From Schlegelella_A sp036263655 (GTDB lineage: Bacteria; Pseudomonadota; Gammaproteobacteria; Burkholderiales; Burkholderiaceae_C): a stretch of DNA of 64,000 nucleotides. The position numbers were made by a program, and so were the translations under genes. The notes beneath the pieces were generated by a model. That model was given only the letters and a program-made list of their open reading frames with translations, did not search any database and was not told where the DNA came from. Of this stretch, positions 27,823 through 36,300 are shown in pieces. Positions within the stretch are counted from its first letter, which is position 1, and each line of letters begins with the position of its first letter. The DNA is taken from positions 1-64,000 of the forward strand of contig DATAGP010000060.1 of the NCBI GenBank assembly GCA_036263655.1. Reading direction: 5' to 3'.

Positions 27823-28635
27823 ATGAGACCTACATCCTTCGGCCTACGCTTGCGTCTCGCAGTGTCGGCGATCTGCGCAGCGGCCTTCACCGCCGGCTGC
27901 GACACCACGCCGCGCGACGAGACCAGCCGCTGGTCGGCAGAGCGCCTCTACGCGGAGGCCAAGTCGGAAGCGTCGGCCGGCAACCTCGACAAGGCGATCC
28001 GGATGTACGAGCGGCTCGAAGGCCGCGCCGCCGGATCGGTTCTGTCGCAGCAGGCGCAGATCGAGCGCGCCTACCTGCTGTGGAAGAGCGGCGAGAAGGC
28101 GCAGGCGCTCTCGACCCTCGAGCGCTTCATCAAGTTGCACCCGACCAGCCCTGCGCTCGACTATGCAATCTACCTGCAGGGGCTCGTCAACTTCAACGAG
28201 AACCTGGGCCTGTTCGGAAACCTGGCGAGCCAGGATCTGTCGGAGCGCGACCAGCAGGCGTCGCGCGATGCGTATCAGTCGTTCCGGAACCTGCTCGATC
28301 AGTTTCCGCAGTCGAGCTACGCCGAAGACGCGCGCCTGCGCATGAACTACATCGTCAATTCCCTCGCGGCCTACGAGGTCCATGTCGCGCGCTACTACTT
28401 CCGCCGCGGCGCCTTCGTCGCCGCCGCCAATCGCGCCCAGCAGGCGGTGCAGGAGTTCCAGCAGTCGCCGTCGAGCGAGGAGGCCTTGTTCATCCTCGTG
28501 CAGAGCTACGACCGGCTCGGCCTCACCCAGCTGCGCGACGACGCCCAGCGCGTGCTCGACGCGAACTTTCCGGGATCGACGCTGGCCAAGACCGGCGTGA
28601 CTTCGCGGCGGAGCCGCTGGTGGCAGCTCTGGTAG
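27823..28635 (+). CDS. bamD: outer membrane assembly lipoprotein BamD
   Basis: An essential TPR lipoprotein that couples BamA to the rest of the BAM complex. The signal peptide ends in lipobox FTAGC with Cys26. Five TPR-like repeats follow (AERLYAEAKSEASAGNLDKA, SQQAQIERAYLLWKSGEKAQ, FNENLGLFGNL, SRDAYQSFRNLLDQFPQSSYA). The conserved RMNYIVNSLAAYEVHVARYY is present. At 270 residues it has the usual length. Its stop is 6 nt from the convergent dinG stop. BamB is encoded at 16005. Confidence 0.96.
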   Translation: MRPTSFGLRLRLAVSAICAAAFTAGCDTTPRDETSRWSAERLYAEAKSEASAGNLDKAIRMYERLEGRAAGSVLSQQAQIERAYLLWKSGEKAQALSTLERFIKLHPTSPALDYAIYLQGLVNFNENLGLFGNLASQDLSERDQQASRDAYQSFRNLLDQFPQSSYAEDARLRMNYIVNSLAAYEVHVARYYFRRGAFVAAANRAQQAVQEFQQSPSSEEALFILVQSYDRLGLTQLRDDAQRVLDANFPGSTLAKTGVTSRRSRWWQLW

Positions 28636-28641
28636 GCGAGC

Positions 28642-30618
28642 TCAGGACCTGACCGGCTCGCCCGCGAGCTCGCTCAGCCAGGCCAGCGCTTCCGCTTCTT
28701 GCTGCACGCGCGTCATCGGCGGCAGCGCCGCGAACAGGCGGCGGCCGTAGCTCATCGTGGCCATGCGGGGATCGCACACGATCAAGAGGCCGCGGTCGGT
28801 TTCGCTGCGGATCAGGCGGCCTGCTCCCTGCTTCAGCGACACCGCGGCTTCGGCGACGAAGTACTCGGCGAACGGATTGCGTCCGCCGGCCTCCAGCCGC
28901 TTGACGCGCGCTTCGACGAGCGGATCGTTGGGCGGCGGAAACGGCAGCTTGTCGATGACCACGCATTGCAGCGCCTCGCCGGGCACGTCGACACCTTCCC
29001 AAAAGCTCTGCGAGCCCACCAGCACCGCGTGCGGCGCGTCGAGGAAGCGTTGCATCAGCTGTCGCTTGGAGCCCTGGCCCTGCACCAGGACTTCGATGGC
29101 GTCGCCGCCGACGTCGAAATCGGCGCGCAGCTGGGCGCCGACCGCCTGCAGCGATCGCAGGGTGGTGGTGAGCACGAAGGTCCGGCCGCCGAGGGCACGC
29201 GCGCACTGCCCGGCGAGCGCGGCGACGGCGCGCGCGTGCCCGGGCTCGCTCGGCTTCGGGAAGACGCGGGGCACGTAGAGCTTCGCGTTGCGGCGGTACT
29301 CGAAGGGGCTGCCCAGGCGAACGATGCGCGCCTGCTCGAGCCCCGCGCTTTCCGTGAACCAGGCAAGGCGGTCGTCATCGCCGAGCGTTGCCGACGTGAA
29401 TATCCAGGCCTTGGCGCCGCTGCCCATCTGCTCGCGCAAGGCGTCTCGGATGTCGAGCGGCGACTCGACCAGCCTCACCTGATGCGGCGAGAGGTCGATC
29501 CAGCGGATCATGCTCTCGGCAGCGACGTCGGCGAAGCGAGCGGCCAGCGCCTCGAAGCGCGCGGCGCGTTCGGCGAGACGGACGAAGTCGGGGCTCAGCT
29601 CGCTGACCGTATCGAGGGCCTGCCGTGCCGTCGCGCACGCCGCGCCGACCCCGTGCAACGCGTCGAAGAAGGACGGCACCCCGACACGCTCCGACCAGCG
29701 CAGCTTCAAGCCGCTGCGCACCTCGCCGATGCTGCCGCTGGCGGCGATGCGCAGCTCGCGCGCGGCCCGGTCGACCGCCGACGCGAGGTCCTGCCAGGCG
29801 GCCAGCCCGCGCGCCTGCTGCAGGCCGGCACCGAGGAGATCGCGAGCGAAGTCGATCAGCTGCGCCGAGCCGAGCGTCGTGCCGAGGAACTGCACGCCCG
29901 CTTCGGCGAGCTGATGCGCTTCGTCGAAGAGAGCCACCTCCACGCTCGGCAGCAGCTCGGCCACTCCGCTGTCGCGCAGGGTCATGTCGGCGAAGAACAG
30001 GTGGTGGTTGACGACGACCAGATCGGCCGTCATCGCGTCGCGCCTGGCCTTCATGACATGGCACTGCCGGTACTCAGGGCACTCGCTGCCGACGCAGTTC
30101 TCGCGCGTCGAGGTGACCAGCGGGATGATGCTGCTGCGCTCGTCGAGGCCGTCGAGCTCGCCGATGTCGCCGGTCGCGGTCGTCTGCGACCAGGCCTCGA
30201 TTCGGGCCAGGGCGCGGACGGCGAAGCGATCCGGCAGATGCGCGTCGTGCCGCGCCAGCTTGAGCCGGTGCAGGCAGAGATAGCTCGCGCGCCCCTTGAG
30301 AAGCGCGGCCGTCACCGGGACATTCAGGGCCGCCCGCAGGCGCGGCAGGTCGCGGAAGAAGAGCTGGTCCTGCAGCGTTTTGGTGGCCGTGCTGAGCAAG
30401 GTGCGCGCACCGCTCAGCAAGGCGGGGACAAGGTAGGCGTAGGTCTTGCCGACGCCGGTGCCCGCTTCCACGACCAGTGCAGCGCGATCGTCGATGGCAT
30501 CGGCCACGGCTGCGGCCATCTCGAGCTGGACTTCACGCTCGACGTAGTTCGGGTCGACGACCGCGAGCTCGCCATCGCGGCCGAGGGCGGATCGAACCGC
30601 CTGGCGGAGCGGCGTCAT
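28642..30618 (-). CDS. DinG/YoaA-family Fe-S DNA helicase
   Basis: An XPD-like superfamily 2 helicase acting 5'-3' on DNA. The 658-residue protein has Walker A GTGVGKT (53-59), a DEAH box (FDEAHQLAEAG), and four cysteines of a [4Fe-4S] site: one in RASYLC and three in ENCVGSECPEYRQC. Late helicase motifs include GSQSFWEGVDVPG and QGAGRLIRSETDRG. The size and domain order fit YoaA, the smaller DinG paralogue involved in replication-fork repair, slightly better than DinG itself. Its start ATG overlaps the DUF465 gene stop (ATGA). Confidence 0.9.
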   Translation of the reverse strand: MTPLRQAVRSALGRDGELAVVDPNYVEREVQLEMAAAVADAIDDRAALVVEAGTGVGKTYAYLVPALLSGARTLLSTATKTLQDQLFFRDLPRLRAALNVPVTAALLKGRASYLCLHRLKLARHDAHLPDRFAVRALARIEAWSQTTATGDIGELDGLDERSSIIPLVTSTRENCVGSECPEYRQCHVMKARRDAMTADLVVVNHHLFFADMTLRDSGVAELLPSVEVALFDEAHQLAEAGVQFLGTTLGSAQLIDFARDLLGAGLQQARGLAAWQDLASAVDRAARELRIAASGSIGEVRSGLKLRWSERVGVPSFFDALHGVGAACATARQALDTVSELSPDFVRLAERAARFEALAARFADVAAESMIRWIDLSPHQVRLVESPLDIRDALREQMGSGAKAWIFTSATLGDDDRLAWFTESAGLEQARIVRLGSPFEYRRNAKLYVPRVFPKPSEPGHARAVAALAGQCARALGGRTFVLTTTLRSLQAVGAQLRADFDVGGDAIEVLVQGQGSKRQLMQRFLDAPHAVLVGSQSFWEGVDVPGEALQCVVIDKLPFPPPNDPLVEARVKRLEAGGRNPFAEYFVAEAAVSLKQGAGRLIRSETDRGLLIVCDPRMATMSYGRRLFAALPPMTRVQQEAEALAWLSELAGEPVRS

Positions 30619-30818
30619 GCCGGCCGCGGCACCTCGAGCTCGGCTTCGATGCGTGTCATCTGGTCGCGAAGTCGCAAGCGCCGCTTCTTCAGGCGCCGCA
30701 ACGCGAGCTCATCGGCGACGGCATCGACGCTGACCCGATCGATCAGGTTATCGATGTCTGCATGCTCGATGCGCAGTTCGATCAGGCGGCGCGGCAGCGA
30801 GTGCAGGTTGTCGTCCAT
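30615..30818 (-). CDS. DUF465 (YdcH-like) small protein
   Basis: A 67-residue helical protein. LHSLPRRLIELRIEHADIDN and LRRLKKRRLRLRDQMTRIEAE form the heptad-rich hairpin typical of the DUF465/YdcH family. The start was set at ATG 30818, with AAGG 5 nt upstream, rather than GTG 30833. It is translationally coupled to the helicase by an ATGA overlap. Its function is unknown. It is divergent from the phosphatase gene, with a 75-nt shared gap. Confidence 0.82.
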   Translation of the reverse strand: MDDNLHSLPRRLIELRIEHADIDNLIDRVSVDAVADELALRRLKKRRLRLRDQMTRIEAELEVPRPA

Positions 30819-30893
30819 GAGTGCCTTCGACACGCGACTAGTTCGCGGTTTTCGGCCTGTTGGTGCAGAGCAAAGCGATTATAGTTTTCGGCC

Positions 30894-31661
30894 ATGAGTA
30901 ACTCGAGCCTCGGCTACCGGCTGTCGGCGACGACCGGCATCCACCGAGGAGACCGGGCTTACCAGCAGGACCAGGTGCAGATCCTGCCGCATGCTCGTGT
31001 GCCGGGCTGCGTGATGGGCGTGCTTGCCGACGGCATGGGCGGCAAGAGCGGCGGCCGCAAGGCCGCCGACCAGGTTCTCCTCACCGCCCAGCAGCTGTTC
31101 GAGCGCTACGCACCGACCCGCGACGACCCCGCCGAGGCGCTGAAGCAGCTCGTCCTCGAGGCGCACCTGATGATCAAGCTGACGGCGATCACGTCGGAGG
31201 AAGAGCCGCACAGCACGATCGCCGCCTTCATGATCAGCCCGACGCGGGAGTGCGACTTCGTTCACGCCGGCGACTCGCGCGTGTACCACTTCCGCGCCGC
31301 CGAGATGGTGACGCGATCGATCGACCACTCCTACGTGCAGCGCCTCGTCGACGAGCGGCAGATCACCGAGGAAGAAGCGAACAACCATCCGCAGTCCAAC
31401 CTGCTCACCGGCTGCCTGGGCACCTTCCAGGACCCGCCGCTCTCGCAGCGGCACATCGACCGCCTCGAGATCGGCGACAGCATCCTGTCCTGCAGCGACG
31501 GCCTCTGGCATTACTTCACGCCGCGCGAGCTCGGCGCCATCGTGCACGCCTTGCCGCCCCGCGAGGCCACCGAGATGCTCGTCGGCAAGGCTCGCCAGCG
31601 GGCACGCGGATCGGGCGACAACCTGTCGCTGGCGCTGGTCCGCGTCGAGCCGCTCGGCTAG
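30894..31661 (+). CDS. PP2C-type serine/threonine protein phosphatase
   Basis: A metal-dependent phosphatase of 255 residues. Family motifs are present in order: RAYQQDQV with the first metal Asp (usually NQD or NED), VLADGMGGKSGG, HAGDSRVYHFR, LSCSDGLWHYF and GSGDNLSLALV. No transmembrane or receiver domain is seen, so it acts in the cytoplasm on phospho-Ser/Thr proteins. No partner kinase (Hanks type) or FHA protein lies nearby, so its target is unknown. A TATAGT box at 30880 would place transcription start almost at the ATG. It converges with the next gene. Confidence 0.85.
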   Translation: MSNSSLGYRLSATTGIHRGDRAYQQDQVQILPHARVPGCVMGVLADGMGGKSGGRKAADQVLLTAQQLFERYAPTRDDPAEALKQLVLEAHLMIKLTAITSEEEPHSTIAAFMISPTRECDFVHAGDSRVYHFRAAEMVTRSIDHSYVQRLVDERQITEEEANNHPQSNLLTGCLGTFQDPPLSQRHIDRLEIGDSILSCSDGLWHYFTPRELGAIVHALPPREATEMLVGKARQRARGSGDNLSLALVRVEPLG

Positions 31662-31704
31662 AGCGCCGCTCGGCTAAGTGCCGTTCGCGCAAGGTGCGAC
31701 GGTT

Positions 31705-32394
31705 CTAAGGTCCTGAGGCCGGTCTTGCGCCGCGGATCTGCGACGCCGAGGGGACCGGCAACGGAGCTGCAGGTTCGCGCCCGTGCATTCGCTTGATGGT
31801 GCGCTCGGCGCTGCTCGTGCGATGCTCGGCGGCCCTGCGCTGGCGCGCCTCGTACTCCGCCCGGTTACGCGCCTCGCGGGCGCTCCGCTCGGCCGGATCC
31901 TCCACGCGCGTCCTGGTCCTCTTGTCCGCCCCACCCGACGGCGCGGCGTCCCGAATCCGGCGCGGCTCGCGTGGCGGCCGAGGCTCTCGAGCCTCGCGGG
32001 GCTCGCGCGCCTGCGGCTGAGGGCGCGCGGCCCGCTCATGCCCCTGCTGCGCGCGCTTGGCGTCCTCCTCCATCTTTGACGCGATCTCGGCTCGACGCTC
32101 GGCCGCACGGGTGCGACGCCGCTCGTCGTCGAGCTTCAGCTGGCGCGCCCGCAAGGCATCCAGGGTGCTGCGCCTCTGCCGCTGCGCCTCCTCGACGCAG
32201 GAGGTGACCACGAAGCGCTGGTGACATTCGCGCTCGCGCTCCCGGTAGCGTTCCTCGGCCGCCGCTCGCTCGCGCTCGATCTGCGCCTTTTCAGCCGCGC
32301 CCGCAACTTGCGCGAATGCGGGCGCAGCGAGGAGGCTCATGGTCGTCGCCAAGAGGAGGGCGATGAAGAAGTCTCTGCCGGCTGCGGGATTCAT
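31705..32394 (-). CDS. periplasmic charged coiled-coil protein, unknown function
   Basis: Not assigned to a known family. The 229-residue protein starts at ATG 32394 and overlaps the zapE stop (ATGA). A signal peptide ends near AFA|Q (28/29). A long Arg/Glu/Ala-rich helical segment follows (~30-125), including ERERECHQRFVVTSCVEEAQ with two Cys that could form a disulfide. Then comes a Pro/Arg/Glu-rich disordered part with repeated REPREAREPRPPREPRR. Similar hypothetical proteins are common downstream of the 2-oxoglutarate dehydrogenase genes in Burkholderiales. The basic, Pro-rich tail suggests contact with the cell wall or nucleic acid; this is inference. Confidence 0.7.
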   Translation of the reverse strand: MNPAAGRDFFIALLLATTMSLLAAPAFAQVAGAAEKAQIERERAAAEERYRERERECHQRFVVTSCVEEAQRQRRSTLDALRARQLKLDDERRRTRAAERRAEIASKMEEDAKRAQQGHERAARPQPQAREPREAREPRPPREPRRIRDAAPSGGADKRTRTRVEDPAERSAREARNRAEYEARQRRAAEHRTSSAERTIKRMHGREPAAPLPVPSASQIRGARPASGP

Positions 32395-33488
32395 GTGAGC
32401 GAGGTATCGACGCTGCGTCGAGCTTCGGCAAGGAAGGCAGCGGAGCCCATCTCCCGCAGCCGGGACGCCGTGCGCGGAAACTCGTGCACCAGCGGACCCT
32501 CCGTGTACAACGCTTCCGGCTCGACTTCGGCGGACATGATGAGCTTGACGCGCCGGTCGTAGAGCACGTCGACCAGCCAGGTGAATCGCCTGGCCTCGGA
32601 TGCCAGGCGGGGCGACATCTGCGGCACCCCGGACAGGAGCAAGCTGTGGAACTGGCTGGCCAGCTCGAGGTAGTCGTTCTGCGAGCGCGGACCGCCGCAC
32701 AGCTCCTTGAAGTCGAACCAGACCACGCCGCCGGCGCGGCGCCGCGACCGGATCACGCGATGCTCGATGCGCAGCTGCGGGTCCTCGTCACGTGCCTCCG
32801 CGAGCCGCTCGAACGCCGCGTTCATGGCCGCGTCGGCTGCCGGTCCGAGCGGCGTGTGGTACGTCTCGAGTCCCTGCAGGGTCGCCTGGCGATAGTCCGT
32901 GCCGGCGTCGACGTTGACGACCTCGAGCCGCTCCTTCAGCAGCTCGATGGCGGGCACGATCCGGTCGCGATGCAGGCCGTTGGGATAGAGCCCGTCGGGC
33001 GGGAAGTTCGAGGTGGTGACGATGCTGACGCGGTTCTGGAACAGCGCTTCGAGCAAGCGGTGCAGGATCAACGCGTCGGTGATGTCGGCGACGTGGAACT
33101 CGTCGAGGCAGATGAGCCGGAACCGTCGCGAGATGCTCTTGCCGAGCGCGTCCAGCGGATCGCTCGTGCCATGCATGTCGGCGAGCTCCCGGTGCACCTC
33201 GCGCATGAACTCATGGAAGTGCAGGCGCGTCTTGCGCTGCAGCGGCACCGCCTCGAAGAAGCAGTTCATCAGGAAGCTCTTGCCGCGCCCGACCCCACCC
33301 CAGAGGTAGACGCCGCGCGGAATCGGCGGCCGCGCGATCAGCTTCGACAGGGCATTCGAGCGGCGGGCCTTGTAGTCGGCCCACTCGTTCTCGCAGCGCT
33401 CGAGCGAGTCGATCGCCCGCCGCTGGGCGGGATCGGACTGGTAGCCGCGTACGGCGAGGGTGTGCTCGTAGAGTCGGCGAACGTTCAA
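32391..33488 (-). CDS. zapE: cell division protein ZapE (AFG1-like ATPase)
   Basis: A P-loop ATPase related to mitochondrial AFG1; in E. coli it binds FtsZ at the constricting ring. The 365-residue frame has Walker A GGVGRGKSFLMNCF, Walker B LICLDEFHVADI, and a sensor-type SIVTTSNFPPDGLY, all diagnostic. The best start is TTG 33488 (NVRRLYEHTLAVRGY), 15 nt after lpdA. The frame is open far upstream into lpdA, but that is antisense-free shadow, and no ATG exists before Walker A. No clear ribosome-binding site is visible, so coupling to lpdA is likely. Confidence 0.93.
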   Translation of the reverse strand: MNVRRLYEHTLAVRGYQSDPAQRRAIDSLERCENEWADYKARRSNALSKLIARPPIPRGVYLWGGVGRGKSFLMNCFFEAVPLQRKTRLHFHEFMREVHRELADMHGTSDPLDALGKSISRRFRLICLDEFHVADITDALILHRLLEALFQNRVSIVTTSNFPPDGLYPNGLHRDRIVPAIELLKERLEVVNVDAGTDYRQATLQGLETYHTPLGPAADAAMNAAFERLAEARDEDPQLRIEHRVIRSRRRAGGVVWFDFKELCGGPRSQNDYLELASQFHSLLLSGVPQMSPRLASEARRFTWLVDVLYDRRVKLIMSAEVEPEALYTEGPLVHEFPRTASRLREMGSAAFLAEARRSVDTSLT

Positions 33489-33502
33489 CGAGGCGCGCGC
33501 CG

Positions 33503-34929
<1,427 letters not shown>

Positions 34930-34930
<1 letters not shown>

Positions 34931-36270
34931 CAGATGTCGAAGAGGAGACGCGCCGGGTCTTCCAGCGCTTCCTTCATCGCCACCAGACCGAGCACCGCTT
35001 CGCGCCCGTCGATGATGCGGTGGTCGTACGACATGGCCAGGTAGTTCATCGGCCGGACGACGACCTGCCCGTTCTCGACGACGGCGCGGTCCTTGGTCGC
35101 GTGCACGCCGAGGATCGCCGACTGCGGCGGATTGATGATCGGTGTCGAGAGCATCGAGCCGAACACGCCCCCGTTCGAGATCGAGAAGGTGCCCCCGGTG
35201 AGGTCGTCGAGTGCCAGCTTGCCGTCCTTGGCCTTCTGCCCGAACTCGGCGATCTTCTTCTCGATGTCGGCGAAGCTCATCTGGTCGGCGTTGCGCAGGA
35301 TCGGCACGACCAGTCCGCGCGGCGACCCCACGGCGATGCCGATGTCGAAGTAGCCGTGATACACGACGTCGTTGCCGTCCACCGAGGCATTGATGATCGG
35401 GTAGCGCTTCAGCGCTGCGACGGCCGCCTTCACGAAGAAGCTCATGAAGCCGATCTTCACGCCGTGCTCCTTCTCGAACCGCTCCTGGAAGCGCTTTCGC
35501 ATCTCGATCACCGGCGCCATGTTCACTTCGTTGAACGTGGTCAGGATCGCGTTCTGTGCCTGGGACTGGAGCAGGCGCTCGGCGACGCGGGCGCGCAGCC
35601 GGCTCATCGGCACGCGCTGCTCGGGACGGTCGCCGAGCTTGACCATCGCCGGCGGCGGCACCGGCGGCAGTGCGCGCGCCGCAGGGGCGGCCCGCGCGGC
35701 TGCCGGGTCGCTGGCCGGAGCGGCGGGGGCCTGGACGGGCGCGGGCGAAGTCCCGGCCGCGGAAGCAGGCCCGGCGGGAGCGGTAGCCGCCTTGGCGCCG
35801 ACGGCGTCGAGCACGTCGCCCTTGGTCACGCGGCCCCCCTTGCCCGTGCCTTGCACCGACCCAGCGGCAAGGTCGTGCTCGGCCATCAGCTTGGCAGCCG
35901 CCGGCATCGCGACCGCCCCCGGCGGTGCGAGTGCGGCCACTTCCGGCGGCACGCCAGGGGACGACCCGGGCGCGGGCTCCGCCGGCGGGACACTGCGGAT
36001 CTGCATCGCGCCCGACACCGCTTCCTGACCTTCGGTGTCGATCTTCGCGATCACTTCGTCCGCGATGCAGCTGTCGCCGTCGTTCTTGATCACCTGGGCG
36101 AGCACGCCGGCGGCCGGCGCGGGCACCTCGAGCACGACCTTGTCGGTCTCGATCTCGATGAGGATCTCGTCCATCGCCACGGCCTCGCCGGGCTTCTTCT
36201 TCCACTGCAGGAGGGTGGCCTCGGCCACCGACTCCGACAGCTGCGGAACCTTCACTTCGATCAAGGACAT
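34930..36270 (-). CDS. sucB: dihydrolipoyllysine-residue succinyltransferase (E2 of 2-oxoglutarate dehydrogenase)
   Basis: The core subunit of the TCA-cycle 2-oxoglutarate dehydrogenase complex. The 446-residue protein has one N-terminal lipoyl domain with lipoyl-Lys44 in EIETDKVVLE, an Ala/Pro linker, a peripheral-subunit-binding domain (AAAKLMAEHDL..GRVTKGDVL), and a catalytic domain ending in MSYDHRIIDGREAV with His417. The linkers are long and Ala/Pro-rich. It lies 30 nt after sucA and overlaps lpdA. Confidence 0.97.
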
Positions 36271-36300
36271 GTTCTTCTTTCTTGTTCGGCCGCGCGGGCT

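Noticed and set aside
35700..36000. Ala/Pro/Gly-rich repetition in sucB that looks like a repeat array
   Set aside because: It is the flexible linker normal in E2 subunits, not a tandem DNA repeat or CRISPR.
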